Below are positions 1-11,412 of a stretch of 64,000 nt of DNA, in pieces (within the stretch, counting starts at the first letter, position 1; the number at the start of each line of letters is the position of its first letter). Source of the stretch: Rotaria macrura. Its lineage: Eukaryota; Rotifera; Eurotatoria; Philodinida; Philodinidae. The DNA lies in NCBI GenBank assembly GCA_900239685.1, contig OENT01000240.1, positions 9,757 through 73,756 of the forward strand, in the 5' to 3' direction. Below the pieces are notes generated by a model. It had not been told where the DNA came from, searched no databases, and was given only the letters and a program-made list of their open reading frames with translations. The position numbers and the translations under genes were made by a program.

Positions 1-215
1 TTTCGGAATACCGTTTTACGGCTAACATACGGCGAAAAACGATGACCGTTTCTTGTCAAAACGATGATCGTTTACTGCACTAAACGGCGGATCATAAAAC
101 GAGCTGACGGATTACGGCGCGTAATAGCACCGTTTTTCGCCGTGTTTCACCGTTTTATACCGTTTAAGGTCGTTTACGACGCCGTTTTCTTTGACCTGGG
201 TAGTAAGCTATCTGC
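1..215. repeat. CpG-rich degenerate repeat, cut by the window edge
   Basis: The first 215 bases are dense in variants of CGTTTTACGG, ACGATGATCGTTT and CGGCG, giving many short inverted and direct matches in otherwise CpG-poor DNA. It ends near a TGACCTGGGTAGTA stretch that resembles the end of the similar block at 2637-3040 (GATCTGGGTAAT). I read both as copies of one small non-coding repeat family. The 68-residue open frame at 64-270 lies in this repeat and looks accidental. Confidence 0.45.
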
Positions 216-1173
216 TACCAAAGATTACTTTGATGCCAAAAAATATTCGAATGAACATAAATGTAGATAGATTTTGGTGTTTCTCGCATAGTATTGCAAT
301 CAGGAAGACTTTTAAACGAAGAGTAGCTTTTTATTTGTTTAATTTTGACTAGTGATCTTTAGAAAATATTTAATTTAAATAGTTCGTGAAAACGAGTTTC
401 TTGATCAAAATCAATCGCACATAAACTATTGATCTGGAGAAGCCGACACTTGAAAAAGTAAATTGTTGTTCGAAAGCATTTCTTAAAAGAACACAAATCA
501 AATATAATTTCTCCATGTTCTGGTCCATCGCATTAAAATAACTTGTCGTAGAAAAACAAAGTCACTGCAAAAATACAAAATTAAGATTTCTTTGCAATGC
601 AAAAGAGCGGCATTCAGAATAGTGAATAGCAGATATTTCTTTTAGGATTTGGAAATATCGTTGTCAAGATTCTTTAAAATCTTTCATAAAACTGAAGAAA
701 TCAAAAGTTAGAAATGAAGCTAGTATCGATCTTTTCGAAACTGCATGAATCATTTTAGGTTTAATTGATTACTTTGAGTGATCTCATATGTTTTCAAGTT
801 GGTCAATGTTAAACACACATTTCCCGGCTAAATTTTTCTGTACCTAATGAATCATAAGTATCAGAAAATATGCATTGGAGGGAAAAAACTACGAAGGACA
901 AATAAATGTAAATCGGAAGGTGCCTGTTTACTTCGGATAATAGTCAATGTTAAAGCTTAGAGAAAAAATACAAAGTTCATAACTAACATATGACGTTCAG
1001 TATAGATAATACAAACAAACTAAAACTAGCGTGATGGATTAGTTAATTATGGTGTGGATGTGGATGCGTCGAATGTCTGCACGTGATGGCTAGATACTAT
1101 AATAATCTTTAGAGAAGTGGTATCTGGAATAATTTATCGTGTATAAGCTAGTAAATCCGAACATCCTACAGTA

Positions 1174-1327
1174 TAGTGGCGGCGCCAGGGGTGGACTCAG
1201 CCCACCCGAGAAGTTCTGCCCACCCTGAAAATTTCTAAAGCCCTTGAAACAAAGTTTAGTAGAAGAGTCAGAGAAGATCTAGGGTGGGGTCAGCCAACCC
1301 TCAAGGAAATTTCTGGCGCCGCCACTA
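1174..1327. mobile_element. small TIR element (MITE-like), about 150 bp
   Basis: A perfect 15-bp terminal inverted repeat is visible: TAGTGGCGGCGCCAG at 1174-1188 and CTGGCGCCGCCACTA at 1313-1327. Both termini begin and end with TA, as expected for a TA target site of the Tc1/mariner type. The inside is short and has no coding capacity. GC content is much higher than its surroundings. The right end shares its TA with the next element. The superfamily is inferred only from the TA dinucleotide. Confidence 0.75.
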
Positions 1328-1595
1328 CACTCTAAAAAACATAGGTTTTTTATTGAACTTAAAAAGGATCTTCCCACGGGCATACTGGAAGAATTATTTT
1401 GGGTTCAGTATAGAACTTTAAAAGGTTTAGTTTGTATGCTTCAAAACCTTTCTGGTTTTTTAAATCTTGAAAAGGTTTTGTAGCTTTAATACGAAACCTT
1501 TTAAAATTCTATGCTGAACCCAAAAAGGTTCTTGCGGTGTGCCCACGAGAAGATCCTGTTTAAGTTCAGTAAAAAACCTATTTTTTTAGAGTGTA
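1326..1595. mobile_element. hairpin MITE, about 270 bp, TA-flanked
   Basis: TACACTCTAAAAAA at 1326 onward is mirrored by a TTTTTTTAGAGTGTA end at 1595, and the arms continue as an imperfect inverted repeat for most of the element, including AGGATCTTCC against AAGATCCT and GGGTTCAGTATAG against CTATGCTGAACCC. The unit is a near-complete fold-back with no protein. The TACACTCTAAAA ends and TA flanks fit a Tc1/mariner-derived MITE. It abuts the element at 1174-1327. Confidence 0.75.
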
Positions 1596-2636
1596 TTACA
1601 GTATTCTACTGAACGAACTTCAAAGATATTTTGACTATTGCACAATGCATCCAAAACAGAGCCCACTACACTAACCACCGGTAATATTAGCAATAACTTT
1701 CTAATAGAATAAACTATTGTTATGAAATGCACAAGAATCTTACCGCAATTTTGATTTTAACTATTTTTATTTCAAGCTCTAGATAAACAGTTATAAGAAA
1801 CAAAGCTCACCGAAAGTCCATAGTTTCACCTTCGTTCAATCAATTCTGTTAATTTTCCGTAACTTATAGAAAATACTTGACCATAGTTTGTTTACAAAAC
1901 AACATTTCCCAGATGCATGCTTATCAGAATGATGTTTTCAACAAAACACGGGAATTTTGTATTTTCAATTTGGAGAAACTAAACTTTCGTTCTCAATCCA
2001 GATAATTACGATTCACTGGCTTCAACACATTTCAAGAGATGCAACTTCAATGTCTATAGTTAAAAGCAATTTTAAAGAAGTTTTGCAGGACTCTTTTTAC
2101 TGAATCAGTCTTGTGTCTTCAAACAATTGGTAGCTCATTGAGAAAAGGAACAAGCTGAAAATGAACTGTTTCACGAACGGCTGGAGTGACAAATGTTAAG
2201 TTATTGCAGATTCATATACCACTATGTTCCAAATTTAATAAAACTTTTCTCATCAATGACGGAATCCTTGATATACATCTGAATTTCATCAATCATTACT
2301 ACAGTCAATTGAGCTATTGGATTTTTCGTTTCGTGAGAAAATTGGATTTTTTTCAATTTAACTAATGCTCAACATTCTAAGAACTAAAAAATAACCAGCA
2401 TTTGTTGAAAAATGTGAAATCGAATGATCAACATGTCCTTGAGATACTAATTAAGCTACATCCTAATCCCTTTCTCGAAGAGTATATCAAGTATAACCTT
2501 TATCAGTAGAAAAACGTTAACTCGATTGATTCAAGTGGAGTGGAAATATAAAAATTCGTTCAACATACAAATACTGACGCTATATAGTCTGTCAATCAAA
2601 TACAAAAGTTTTTTTGAATTGTAAACAGATGCACGT

Positions 2637-3040
2637 ATCCAGGTTGAATCCTCACGATCATTAACGACTATATACGTCTTAATACGGCCACCGTGATCGT
2701 ATTCAGTCGTAATTGAACGTAATAAATGGCTCATTATTACGATCGTATTTCACCGTATCGTGTACGGTAAAATACGATCATCTACGGAAACAAGAAAATC
2801 GCCGTTTATCATCATCTTGATGAAAAACCTACACTTCGTCCTGCATAGATCGTTTACAGTAAAAGACGAACTATTACTAAGGTCGTTTGTGATCGGAAAC
2901 GACTATATACCTTCTTATACGCCACGAAGAAATACGATCGTAATACTGAGCCATGTATTACAGTGAAATACAGTCGTGTACGCCATTGTATATGATCGTA
3001 AACGCTCGTTGACAGAGTCCGTAATCATCGATCTGGGTAA
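2637..3040. repeat. CpG-rich repeat, second copy of the family at position 1
   Basis: This block repeats motifs such as TACGATCGTATTT, CGTATCGTGTACGG and CGTTTACGATC in both orientations. It is bounded by ATCCAGGTTGAA on the left and GATCTGGGTAAT on the right, which look like degenerate inverted ends. No coding signal is seen; two short open frames here (2531-2734 minus, 2760-2966 plus) are accidental. It is probably a decayed non-autonomous element; family unknown. Confidence 0.45.
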
Positions 3041-3846
3041 TTTTCAACAAATAAATTTAACCAAGATCTACGTACGTCATGCTTTTAGTTTTTCCTTCTT
3101 ATATGTTTCTTTGATAGTCATCCGATCACAGTTTCAAGGTTTGAGATGATACAGATGAAAATCAGATTTTAATAAAAAAATCTCATGTACGTTTGTACTA
3201 CCTGTGATGTATGGAATCATTTATTAATAATCTAATACTGTTGTTCATTTTGGTTTCGGCAATAGAAGCATACGCTAAGTGTTAAGTCAAAGAAAATTTG
3301 AAAAGCACTTTTGAAATCGACTCTTTCTGCGACGTTAGAAAATTCATCTAGAACTCAGATCGAAACAAAATCATACAAAACTTAGCGACCGCAGAAATCT
3401 TGTATCAGTTCGTTCGAGAAGAATATTTTAAGATCTTACTGCCGCATAATATTTTCTATAGTCTTATAACGAGATTTGACGAAGTAGCAAGATCATACAA
3501 GATCAAATCTAGAATCTTGTCAGATCTTAGTATTTTGTTGCTTGACTTGAGAAAATTAAGATTAGTTTTTTGAAGTCGGTTGCGACTTTCAAACTTACCC
3601 TACTGTAAAACATACTATTTTGATCTCTGCTTATTGTCAACTGAAAGTTCTGATTTGTCATAAACGAAGTGCACGCCTGATAATATTTTTGAGAAATTCA
3701 TAAATGCTATCATATATAAATATTATTCTAGCTACTTCCATGATATTCATGAAAGTATTCAAGTAATGAAGTTTTGTAAAACAATACTAACGAAAGTCAC
3801 TTTTTAATAGTCACCGAGGTCATTAAAAACTTCTTTGTTTTTGTAG
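3041..3846. other. non-coding stretch upstream of the mucin-like gene
   Basis: No exon could be defended here. The first recognised exon of the downstream gene starts at a 3' splice site at 3846, so one or more upstream exons (including a signal peptide) should lie here or further left. Repeated AAGATCT/AGATCTTA motifs occur around 3430-3540 without a clear structure. Confidence 0.3.
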
Positions 3847-6205
3847 GTCGAAGATTTTATCAACACGACTAGTGTTGAGCCAATGAGTTCTGTGCCAGTT
3901 CAATTTCTGATTTATGTCATGCCGGAACCGACATGCACAGTTTCACCGATCATTATTCCAATAACAGGTTGTTTACAGCTTCAAATTGGCATTTCCAGCA
4001 GTTTTGACATATATGCTATGAAGGAGTGCGATCTTAATACATCTTCTATTACTGATATAATAATTTCGCCTTTGACTCAAGGAATGCAAATTACGAATTT
4101 AACTAATTCCACAACAAATACTTCACTTTCATATATAACACTCACATGGACTCCAACAACTGATCAAGTTGGGTCTCAATTAGTATGCGCGATAGCTTAC
4201 ACTGAGTATCAATTTCTAAATTCATTTTTTTAATGTTCACAACTTTTCCTTTCTTATTTTCTGCTAGTGAGTTGTTACAATCATCTGTTTACTGTGTCAC
4301 GCTCACTGTAATTGCAACAGGCACACCTTGTGCGACTACAGTCACATCTACAACTACCATAACTACAGAATCAACAACCTCAACCACAAGCGATACTACA
4401 ACTACAACTACATCAACTACTTCAACAACAACCAGTACTACAACTACCACCACTACCTCTACCTCCACAACGTCAACCACGACAACAACCACCAGCGAAA
4501 CAACCTCGACTACAACAACTACTACTACCACCACAAGTACTTCGACCACAACTTCGACAACCACAACGACAAGTGACACCACAAGCACAACAACAACTAG
4601 TAGCACTACAACCACGACAACGACAACCTCAACAACATCTGCCACATCGACCACCTCGACTGCAACAACTACAACCACTTCAACTACCACCACAAGTACT
4701 TCGACGACAACGACGACAACGACGACAACAACAACTACAAGTAGTACTACAAGTACGATAACGACAACTTCAACAACATCCACCACTACGACCACCACAA
4801 CCACGACAACTACTACCACTACCACAACTACGACAACGACAATTTCCACAACAACTAGCAGTACTACTAGTTCAACAACATCTACTACCACTAGCACAAG
4901 CACAACAACGACCACTACCACAACAACTACCAGTACCTCCAGTTCAACAACAACTAGTACCACTACCACAAGTACGACCTCGACCACTTCCACGACAACA
5001 ACTAGTACCTCCAGTTCAACAACAACTACTACCACTACCACAAGTACGACAACGACAACATCCACAACAACATCCACCACTTCGACCACTACAACCACAA
5101 CAACTTCTACTACAACCACAAGTACGACAACGACCACTACCACAACAACTACCAGTACCAGCAGTTCAACGACAACCACGACCACAACTACAACGACAAC
5201 ATCAACAACATCTACCACTTCGACCACTTCCACTACAACAACAACCTCAACAACATCCACTACTTCAACCACTACAACAACGTCAACAACAACTACTATC
5301 ACCACAGCAACAACAACAACGTCTTCAGGTAGGATCTTTACCAATGAGTTTTATGACAAATATTTAGTCGGAATAAATCTTAGAAAGTGGCAATAACTGG
5401 ACACTGATTTTGGCGCTTGCAATGACGCTTTTGTTGCTGCTAATATGCTGCTGTTGTTGCTGTTGCATCTATTGCTTATGCTGGTAAGACTTCAGCTTTT
5501 AATATTATATGACATTTCACCGAATGTTTTCAAAACAGCATTCCTGATGCATCTTCCGATACCACTTGTTGGATGTATCACGTGACCAGTTTTTCTGATT
5601 CCGAACTCGAGATCAATACTGACAAGGTAATTGAACCATCGGTAAATACGACTAGAAGGATGAGGACTTTGGACTCGATCAGATCGGAAAATGTATTATT
5701 TGGGCCATCGGTCAATTCATTCCTCTCCTCAGCTACTTCAGCTAGTGTGAAACATATTCGTATTCAAAGAGCGGAAAGCCATAGCAATAATGATCAACCA
5801 GTTCAAGAAAACGTCATAATTGATGACGATCGAGCGAACACTAAGGTGAATGATGAAGACGCATCGCATCTGAGAAACTTGAAATCAGAAGCCGGGAATC
5901 AACGAGATTCACTCACTCGTTCTATCTCACACACTAAAGCAAAGTGGACTAATATATTTAAAGTGCCACATAATAGAGTATCGGCATCTAGTGCAACTTC
6001 AAAGGTTGATTCAACATTTTACGATGTGACGAAGAAGCAAGATCACAACTTTAATACAAAGTTACCTACATATCAGCCTGAACAAGTATCGAGAATCAGC
6101 CGCACTAGAGTTGTCATGTTGAACACACCATCGGCTGAAACGAAACCAATGGCAATTCGTCAACAACGTAATCTGTTTTCGTTACCTGATGAATCGACAG
6201 CATAG
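3847..6205 (+). CDS. Thr-rich mucin-like single-pass membrane protein (5' partial)
   Basis: Exons 3847-4205, 4268-5328, 5384-5483 and 5539-6205 join in frame to about 728 residues ending at a stop at 6203-6205. The first 140 residues form a Cys-containing extracellular module (VGSQLVCAIAYTDELLQSS spans the first splice), followed by about 330 residues that are almost only Thr and Ser, a likely O-glycosylated stalk. A hydrophobic helix (WTLILALAMTLLLLLI) then runs into seven consecutive Cys and IYCLCC, a probable palmitoylated membrane boundary. The rest is a hydrophilic Ser/Asn-rich cytoplasmic tail. Introns are 55-62 bp with GT/AG ends. The signal peptide and 5' exons were not found. Thr codons vary (ACA, ACC, ACT, ACG), so the tract is not a simple DNA slippage repeat. 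Function is unknown; a surface adhesion or receptor role is inference. Confidence 0.75.
4325..5322 (+). repeat. Thr/Ser-coding low-complexity tract
   Basis: About 1 kb of ACN codons with scattered TCN or AGT codons. Local near-repeats such as AGTACCTCCAGTTCAACAAC recur at about 4932 and 5007. Reading the opposite strand gives a long Val-rich frame purely because of this composition. Confidence 0.85.
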
Positions 6206-6301
6206 CATCGAAAAACTAAGTAACATAATAATATAGAAATCAATAACGATATTCAATTCATGAAATACAATTGTTCATAAACAGCACATTATATTTGGCT
6301 T

Positions 6302-6662
6302 GAGGATGCAAGAAATCCAAAGCCTTGCGATTTGGTGCAAATAGATTTGACTTTGAATTTGATCTTAAATTACTCAAATTTGATGTGACTTTGTAAGATA
6401 AAACTTCAGAAGGGAGAAAAGAACCTCAAGTCTCATAAATTGATATGAAATTGTTTAGATTTGGTATAGATTTGGATTTAAGTCTTGGATTTGGTTTCAG
6501 TGCCGCATGACTCCAAAGTTGAACTCATATTAGATTGAAAACAAATCCTAAGTCCAAATCCAACTCGAAGATCCTAACCTAAATGCAAGTTCAAATTTCA
6601 GTCGAAAACAAATCTAAATCTATTTGCACCAAATCCCAAGGCTTTGGATTTGTTTCATCCCT
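6302..6662. mobile_element. hairpin MITE, about 360 bp
   Basis: The left arm GGATGCAAGAAATCCAAAGC continuing into GATTTGGTGCAAATAGATTT is matched in reverse complement by the right arm AAATCTATTTGCACCAAATC continuing into CCAAGGCTTTGGATTTG and TTTCATCC. The arms share roughly 45 bp with a few mismatches and the interior holds more TTTGGATTT-type inverted matches. There is no coding capacity and no clear target duplication. It lies just downstream of the mucin-like gene. Confidence 0.7.
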
Positions 6663-8363
6663 ACATTTGAGTATTTCTGAATATTTTTCTATCTTATCCA
6701 CCTGAATCAAACGCTGTTATTCATCAGAACCGAGCACAAAATATTCTGTACAAAAACATTTATCTCATTTATCGAGTATATATATATATATACTCATCTA
6801 GCTTCTGAATTGAAATATCGACGAAGAGAGATTGACTTACGATGCAAACTTTTCTAATTTCGTTTACAATCTTATGAAAGTGTATCTTATTTCTTGTATT
6901 GTTGTAGCTTTTGTTATTATATAGTCCTGATTCCATGTTTTCAACTGGCCCATTCTATAGACTATAATCTAAGTACGATGAATCGAATAAACTTGTAACC
7001 TGTAAAGATAAATTACCAAACTGTGTTAATATTTTTCATAGATATTTGTATGAAATCTACAACCCAACATGCTTCAAACTAACATTTTTCACTGCAGCCT
7101 CAATCTCCGCCTTTTTCGTATCAGAGTGCATTTTAAAACATGATATGGATAAAATGCAGTACGATATCAAGTCGCGTTTTACACTTATCAGATGTAATTT
7201 ACCACAGCTTTCAAAAAAGGCTACACTGCTGTATTGATATCAGGATAATTGTAATTGGAGCTTGAAAACTAAATTTTGTACCATAAAGATGCTTTTGCCT
7301 ACAGTCACTGTAAAAAAAATAAAATGCCCAAGGGAATCGTGCATCGAAATCTTGCGAATGAATGTATCATAGAATTACGTTCTCTTTGAATACTATAGTG
7401 GTTACAATTACCGATTTATTTGCACCATCATTCATAATTCATAAAAGATATAAAAGATATCTTCGTATATATACAGTGAAAATAAATAAATGTCTCTTGA
7501 TCAATTAATTACAAAGAAGGACTAAAGTTTAGTAAAATTGTTCTCCTTAAAAAGATTTATGAATAAATATAAATACATTATTTATTGAAAACAAATAAAA
7601 ATACATGATTGAAAAATGATGTTGGCATGGAAAGTTTAAGTGCTCATCATCAGTAGATTCATAGATTGGTACTATCTAGATGAAGAAAAAGCACACAAAG
7701 TTGCTTATTAGCACGCATATTACCATCTAGATTTTTCACTCTGCAGCATCTAGAACGTGATGCTAAGTCGAGAAAACGAAGTTCATCTAGATGAGTTCTT
7801 GGTTGATTGCATATGTTTACATAGTCTGCGTAAGACACTCATTTAGAAGCTACTAGGTAATATTGGCTTATTACATTCGAATGGCGTTACATTACCTTGG
7901 GTGACAAAACTGGCGTATATTTTGGAATTATTGCAACGGTCGATGTGGGTCATGCATCATATCATTGATACGATATGGCCTTTCTGTCAGCTGTTACTTC
8001 TTATTTTTCTCTCTTTTTCTCCTTCCTTATTGTATCATTTCGTGCTCCTTATTTTCTCTCCAGCATATAAGCTCGTGTTATATGTAAGATAGACTCATTT
8101 GGATGTGTTGTACAGTCAAATGAAAATCAAAGCAATAAAGCTAAAAGCATATGTGCCTCTCCATTTTTCATAAAAGGAATCTCATTCTATTTTCCGTTAG
8201 AATTTCACGACTTCGACACTCAACCCTACTCAACTTCTCGCTCTCGTAATTCGGTTGTGCATTTCAAATAATCCATAATTTTATATGGCGGGATCCAAAG
8301 TCCCAATCGGTGAAGGGATTAAACATATTTCAGCTACTCTCAACCAAAGTGAAAAACTATTGA
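6663..8363. other. intergenic stretch, no gene seen
   Basis: AT-rich sequence with a short TA microsatellite (about 6776-6794) and no frame with splice or domain support. An AATAAA near 6985 could end the mucin-like transcript, but closer signals may exist. Confidence 0.4.
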
Positions 8364-8696
8364 ATTATAGAAAATTTCAGTGGATTATGATCGGATTTTT
8401 CTGCACCAAAATCCAAGTTATAATCGTTCGAAATCGTGAAAACCAACGATAATTTGATTTTCAATCAAACAGTTATCTTAAAAATCCGGTAAAATTTTGA
8501 TTTAAATCATGTATGTTTAAGTTAAATCATATGATCTGGATTTAAAATGATTTTAATCACAGTTTTACCGTTTTTTTAAGATTATTGTTTGATCGAAAAT
8601 CAAATTATCGTTGAATTATAATCGATTTCAATCGATTATAATTAGGATTTTGGTAAAGAAAAATCCGATTATTATCTACTGAAATCTCCCATAATT
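8364..8696. mobile_element. hairpin MITE, about 330 bp
   Basis: AATTATAGAAAATTTCAGT at the left is mirrored by ACTGAAATCTCCCATAATT at the right, and GGATTTTTCTGCACCAAAAT by ATTTTGGTAAAGAAAAATCC. A second inner palindrome (CAATCAAACAGTTATCTTAA against TTAAGATTATTGTTTGATCG) makes it a near-complete fold-back. Non-coding; family unassigned. Confidence 0.7.
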
Positions 8697-8749
8697 TGAT
8701 ATTTGTTCACTGGACACCATGCCGAAACTATTCGGAACTTAAAAAAGAA

Positions 8750-9310
8750 TGTCGACTCTGTGCAGCAGTAATTGCGTACTCTTTTCAGTACCCTTCAAAA
8801 GACATACGTGCATTGGAAGCTAATCTCACCCGTCTTATCGTTTCTAAAGATAGAGTATGAACACAAGCTACTGAAAACATGCGCTCTCTTACTTTTGGCT
8901 TAAGCTAGTTGAAAAGCCTCTTCACTTTTTGTCGTTGCACTCATTCTCTCCCATTTGAACATCCAACTGGCATTCGTTCTTCATCGAACGATCAGCCCTC
9001 GACTTCGGTGACCATGAACCCACTGCTTGACGCTTCAATCATTACATCTCTCCTTGCGACTCTTCAGTCAAAAACAAACATTGTTTTACCACGGATACTA
9101 CTCGTCCCAACATTTTCAGGCAAACTCGCTGAATGTCCACGCAAATTTTTAATTCGGGTGGAAGAATATACTCATACAGTCAATACGTAATTTCATGCCA
9201 CTCTTCTTCAAGACATTTCACAATTTCTTAAAGACGACGCCTTCAACTGGTATTGTCAACTACATTTTACTCAACCTCTTTCGATCACCTAAACTCAATT
9301 TCATTGTCCA
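8750..9310 (+). mobile_element. LTR-retrotransposon gag-like fossil (broken)
   Basis: A short stretch of plus-strand coding similarity has the look of the capsid region of a Ty3/gypsy-like gag: a Ser-rich lead, then a PTFSGKLAECPRKFLIRVEE segment of the kind that opens gag capsid domains. The copy is broken in at least three places, has no recognisable pol, and no terminal repeats were found. It is an old isolated relic. Assignment to Ty3/gypsy rather than another LTR group is tentative. Confidence 0.55.
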
Positions 9311-9429
9311 ATTCGAACTGCTCAACGAGAACAAGTATGGATTGATTGCATACTGAACAGGAACTATTAACCAATCTATGGTTTGTTTACATTCCTTGCC
9401 CAGATGAATGAAGCCGATACCGAATCCAA

Positions 9430-9745
9430 TCGAATCCTACGATCCAATGAAATCCTATAAGAATTCGGGTTGTGGAAGCACTAACGGATCCGATGGGAGA
9501 AACCTATTTTCTTATTTGTGTACGAATTAGCATATAATCCCAATAGTAGAGGCCTGTTTGATCATACGATGAAATACAATCGGATTCCCATTAGTAGGAT
9601 TCGACAAAAACCAACACTAGGGGTCCGAATGTCGGATTGCAACCAGAAATCCGATGGGATTTCGTCAGATTAGAGAATCTCTGATGGATTCATGATCGGA
9701 TGCCTGTCGGATCCAATGGTCAGAATGATTCTCTTGGGATGGATC
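9430..9745. repeat. ATCCGATGG-rich repeat block
   Basis: Variants of GGATCCGATGGGA, AATCCGATGGGATT, CGGATCCAATGG and their reverse complements recur through this 300-bp block, which stands out from the AT-rich flank. It may be a decayed non-autonomous element directly downstream of the gag-like relic; ends and family are not clear. Confidence 0.4.
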
Positions 9746-10571
9746 AATATTTCGATAATCTCGATCAAAAACCAGTTGGTTCACATTCACGCAGTGGGTA
9801 CGCATGTTGTTGTTTGATGTAATACAATCGTGCATTCTACTATTTATCAATTACTTGACTATGATGATCTGTATGATCATCAATATTCCTCTACTGAAAA
9901 ATATCATGACTAGAGTTCATTATCGAAAGATACGAAACATTTGTCAATGTTTATTTTCTTATCTATTAATCTTTCTGTTTTTCTTCTTGCTCTCTGTTTC
10001 TTCTAATTCCCCTTTGTTTCATACTGTACATCGTTAAAAAAATCGTCGAGAATAATAAATCAAGTAATAAGTGTAAGTCACTCGGTTTCAGTAATTCTAT
10101 ATGTTTAAACAATGCATTTATATTTTTTTATGTTGTAAATGATGATTTAAGTTTTTTTCTCTTACTATTTATTGTACTTCTCGTTGTCAGTACTTTTTTT
10201 TATCAAGACCATACATTAAACTTCAATACTACCCGACTGGTTATAATTACGTAGCATTTTTATTGCAATTCATAATACAGAGAAAAGAATCACGAGAGAT
10301 CTGTATTATCGCTAGTAGAATTAAAAATTGGTTCATCTAATTGATTTATGTTGAATTATTAAAAAGTATTTAATTAAGATTTTTTTGAGCTAGAACCCTC
10401 AAAAATAAAATGAAATTACAAATACAATTTAAATGAGAAAATCAATTGACATGAAAGGAAAGAAGTATCGTGCGATTAATAAAGTAATCAATTTTCTTAG
10501 CAAGTTTTCTTACGGCCGGACATTAGAATGGTAATTAAATTAAATAGTTTTAATATAAATGCATTCCTTTT
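9746..10571. other. intergenic stretch, no gene seen
   Basis: AT-rich, with accidental short open frames only. No tRNA, splice chain or repeat with defined ends was recognised. Confidence 0.35.
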
Positions 10572-10735
10572 TCAACTATCATAACTGGTGTAGCCATCAT
10601 CATTGCTAGTTCCGCTGGTGCCTCCATAATCATTATTACTTTTCCCTTCATGATCACCGTAGCAAGCACAAGCAGCAGCACGTGGAGGCAACGAATTTGA
10701 AGCCGGGCTAGTCGGCTTGATATATTTTGTAGGGC
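10572..10735 (-). CDS. possible orphan 3' terminal exon
   Basis: On the minus strand a good 3' splice site (TTCATAG followed by GCCCTAC) opens a frame of about 54 codons to a TGA at 10574-10572. It reads PTKYIKPTSPASNSLPP, then a short Ala/Cys patch and a Gly/Asn/Asp/Ser-rich tail ending DGYTSYDS. It is downstream of the RSF1 stop on the same strand, so it could be an alternative last exon of RSF1 or the end of another small gene. No partner exon with convincing phase was found. Low-complexity content means chance cannot be excluded. Confidence 0.3.
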
Positions 10736-11412
10736 CTATGAATTACAAACAAACACATATCGAAGTTGAATGATCAAATATATAACGTTTTCTTATTAAG
10801 AAAGTCAAATTAAACATCATCTCTACGTCTCACATAACATTTTTGGCATGTTTAGAAAGAATAGAAACTAGGGCTTGAGTTAAAATTGTTCATCATAGTG
10901 AACATATAAAAATTTTTAGTTTATACGAACCAGTTGGCTTATTTTTATTCTCTTTGCTTTTACATAAACCCATGTGCTTTTAGTCAAAGTAGAACAGAAC
11001 GTATTTGCAACAAAATATTAGTTTTGTTCTCTCTCTCTCTCTCTCTGTAGCGTCACTAATTACATACCAATATATACTGCATGTGAAACGTATCAAATTC
11101 AATGAAGAGAAGCAAACATTTGGATTCGATGAGTACATATGAGTATATAGGCATGCATCGATTCACCACATTCAAAGGCTGTTTCATTTGAATACACATT
11201 GTAATGATATTTTTTTCTATTCATCGTTCATTCTATTATTTTTCCATGAAATAAACACACATACACACAGACAACAGAGCCATTTCATGACTGGGGCAGA
11301 AACATAAAGTTTTTTAATGACTTAGATTACGAGTATAAAGCAGAGAATGTGCGTGAGAAACAAAACACAGAGAAAAAGATAGTGTGTAACAAAAACAAAG
11401 TAAAATTAAATG
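10736..11412. other. non-coding stretch downstream of RSF1
   Basis: Contains a (CT)n microsatellite at about 11028-11046. A minus-strand AATAAA (TTTATT near 10934) could be an RSF1 poly(A) signal. No other gene was seen. Confidence 0.4.

Noticed and set aside
4328-4761. Asn/Tyr/His-rich and Gln-rich plus-strand frames
   Set aside because: They are other-frame readings of the same ACN-rich stalk sequence.
4289-5344. 351-codon open frame on the minus strand, almost all Val
   Set aside because: It is the mirror of the Thr/Ser codon tract; the composition alone keeps the frame open, and it has no domain or splice support.
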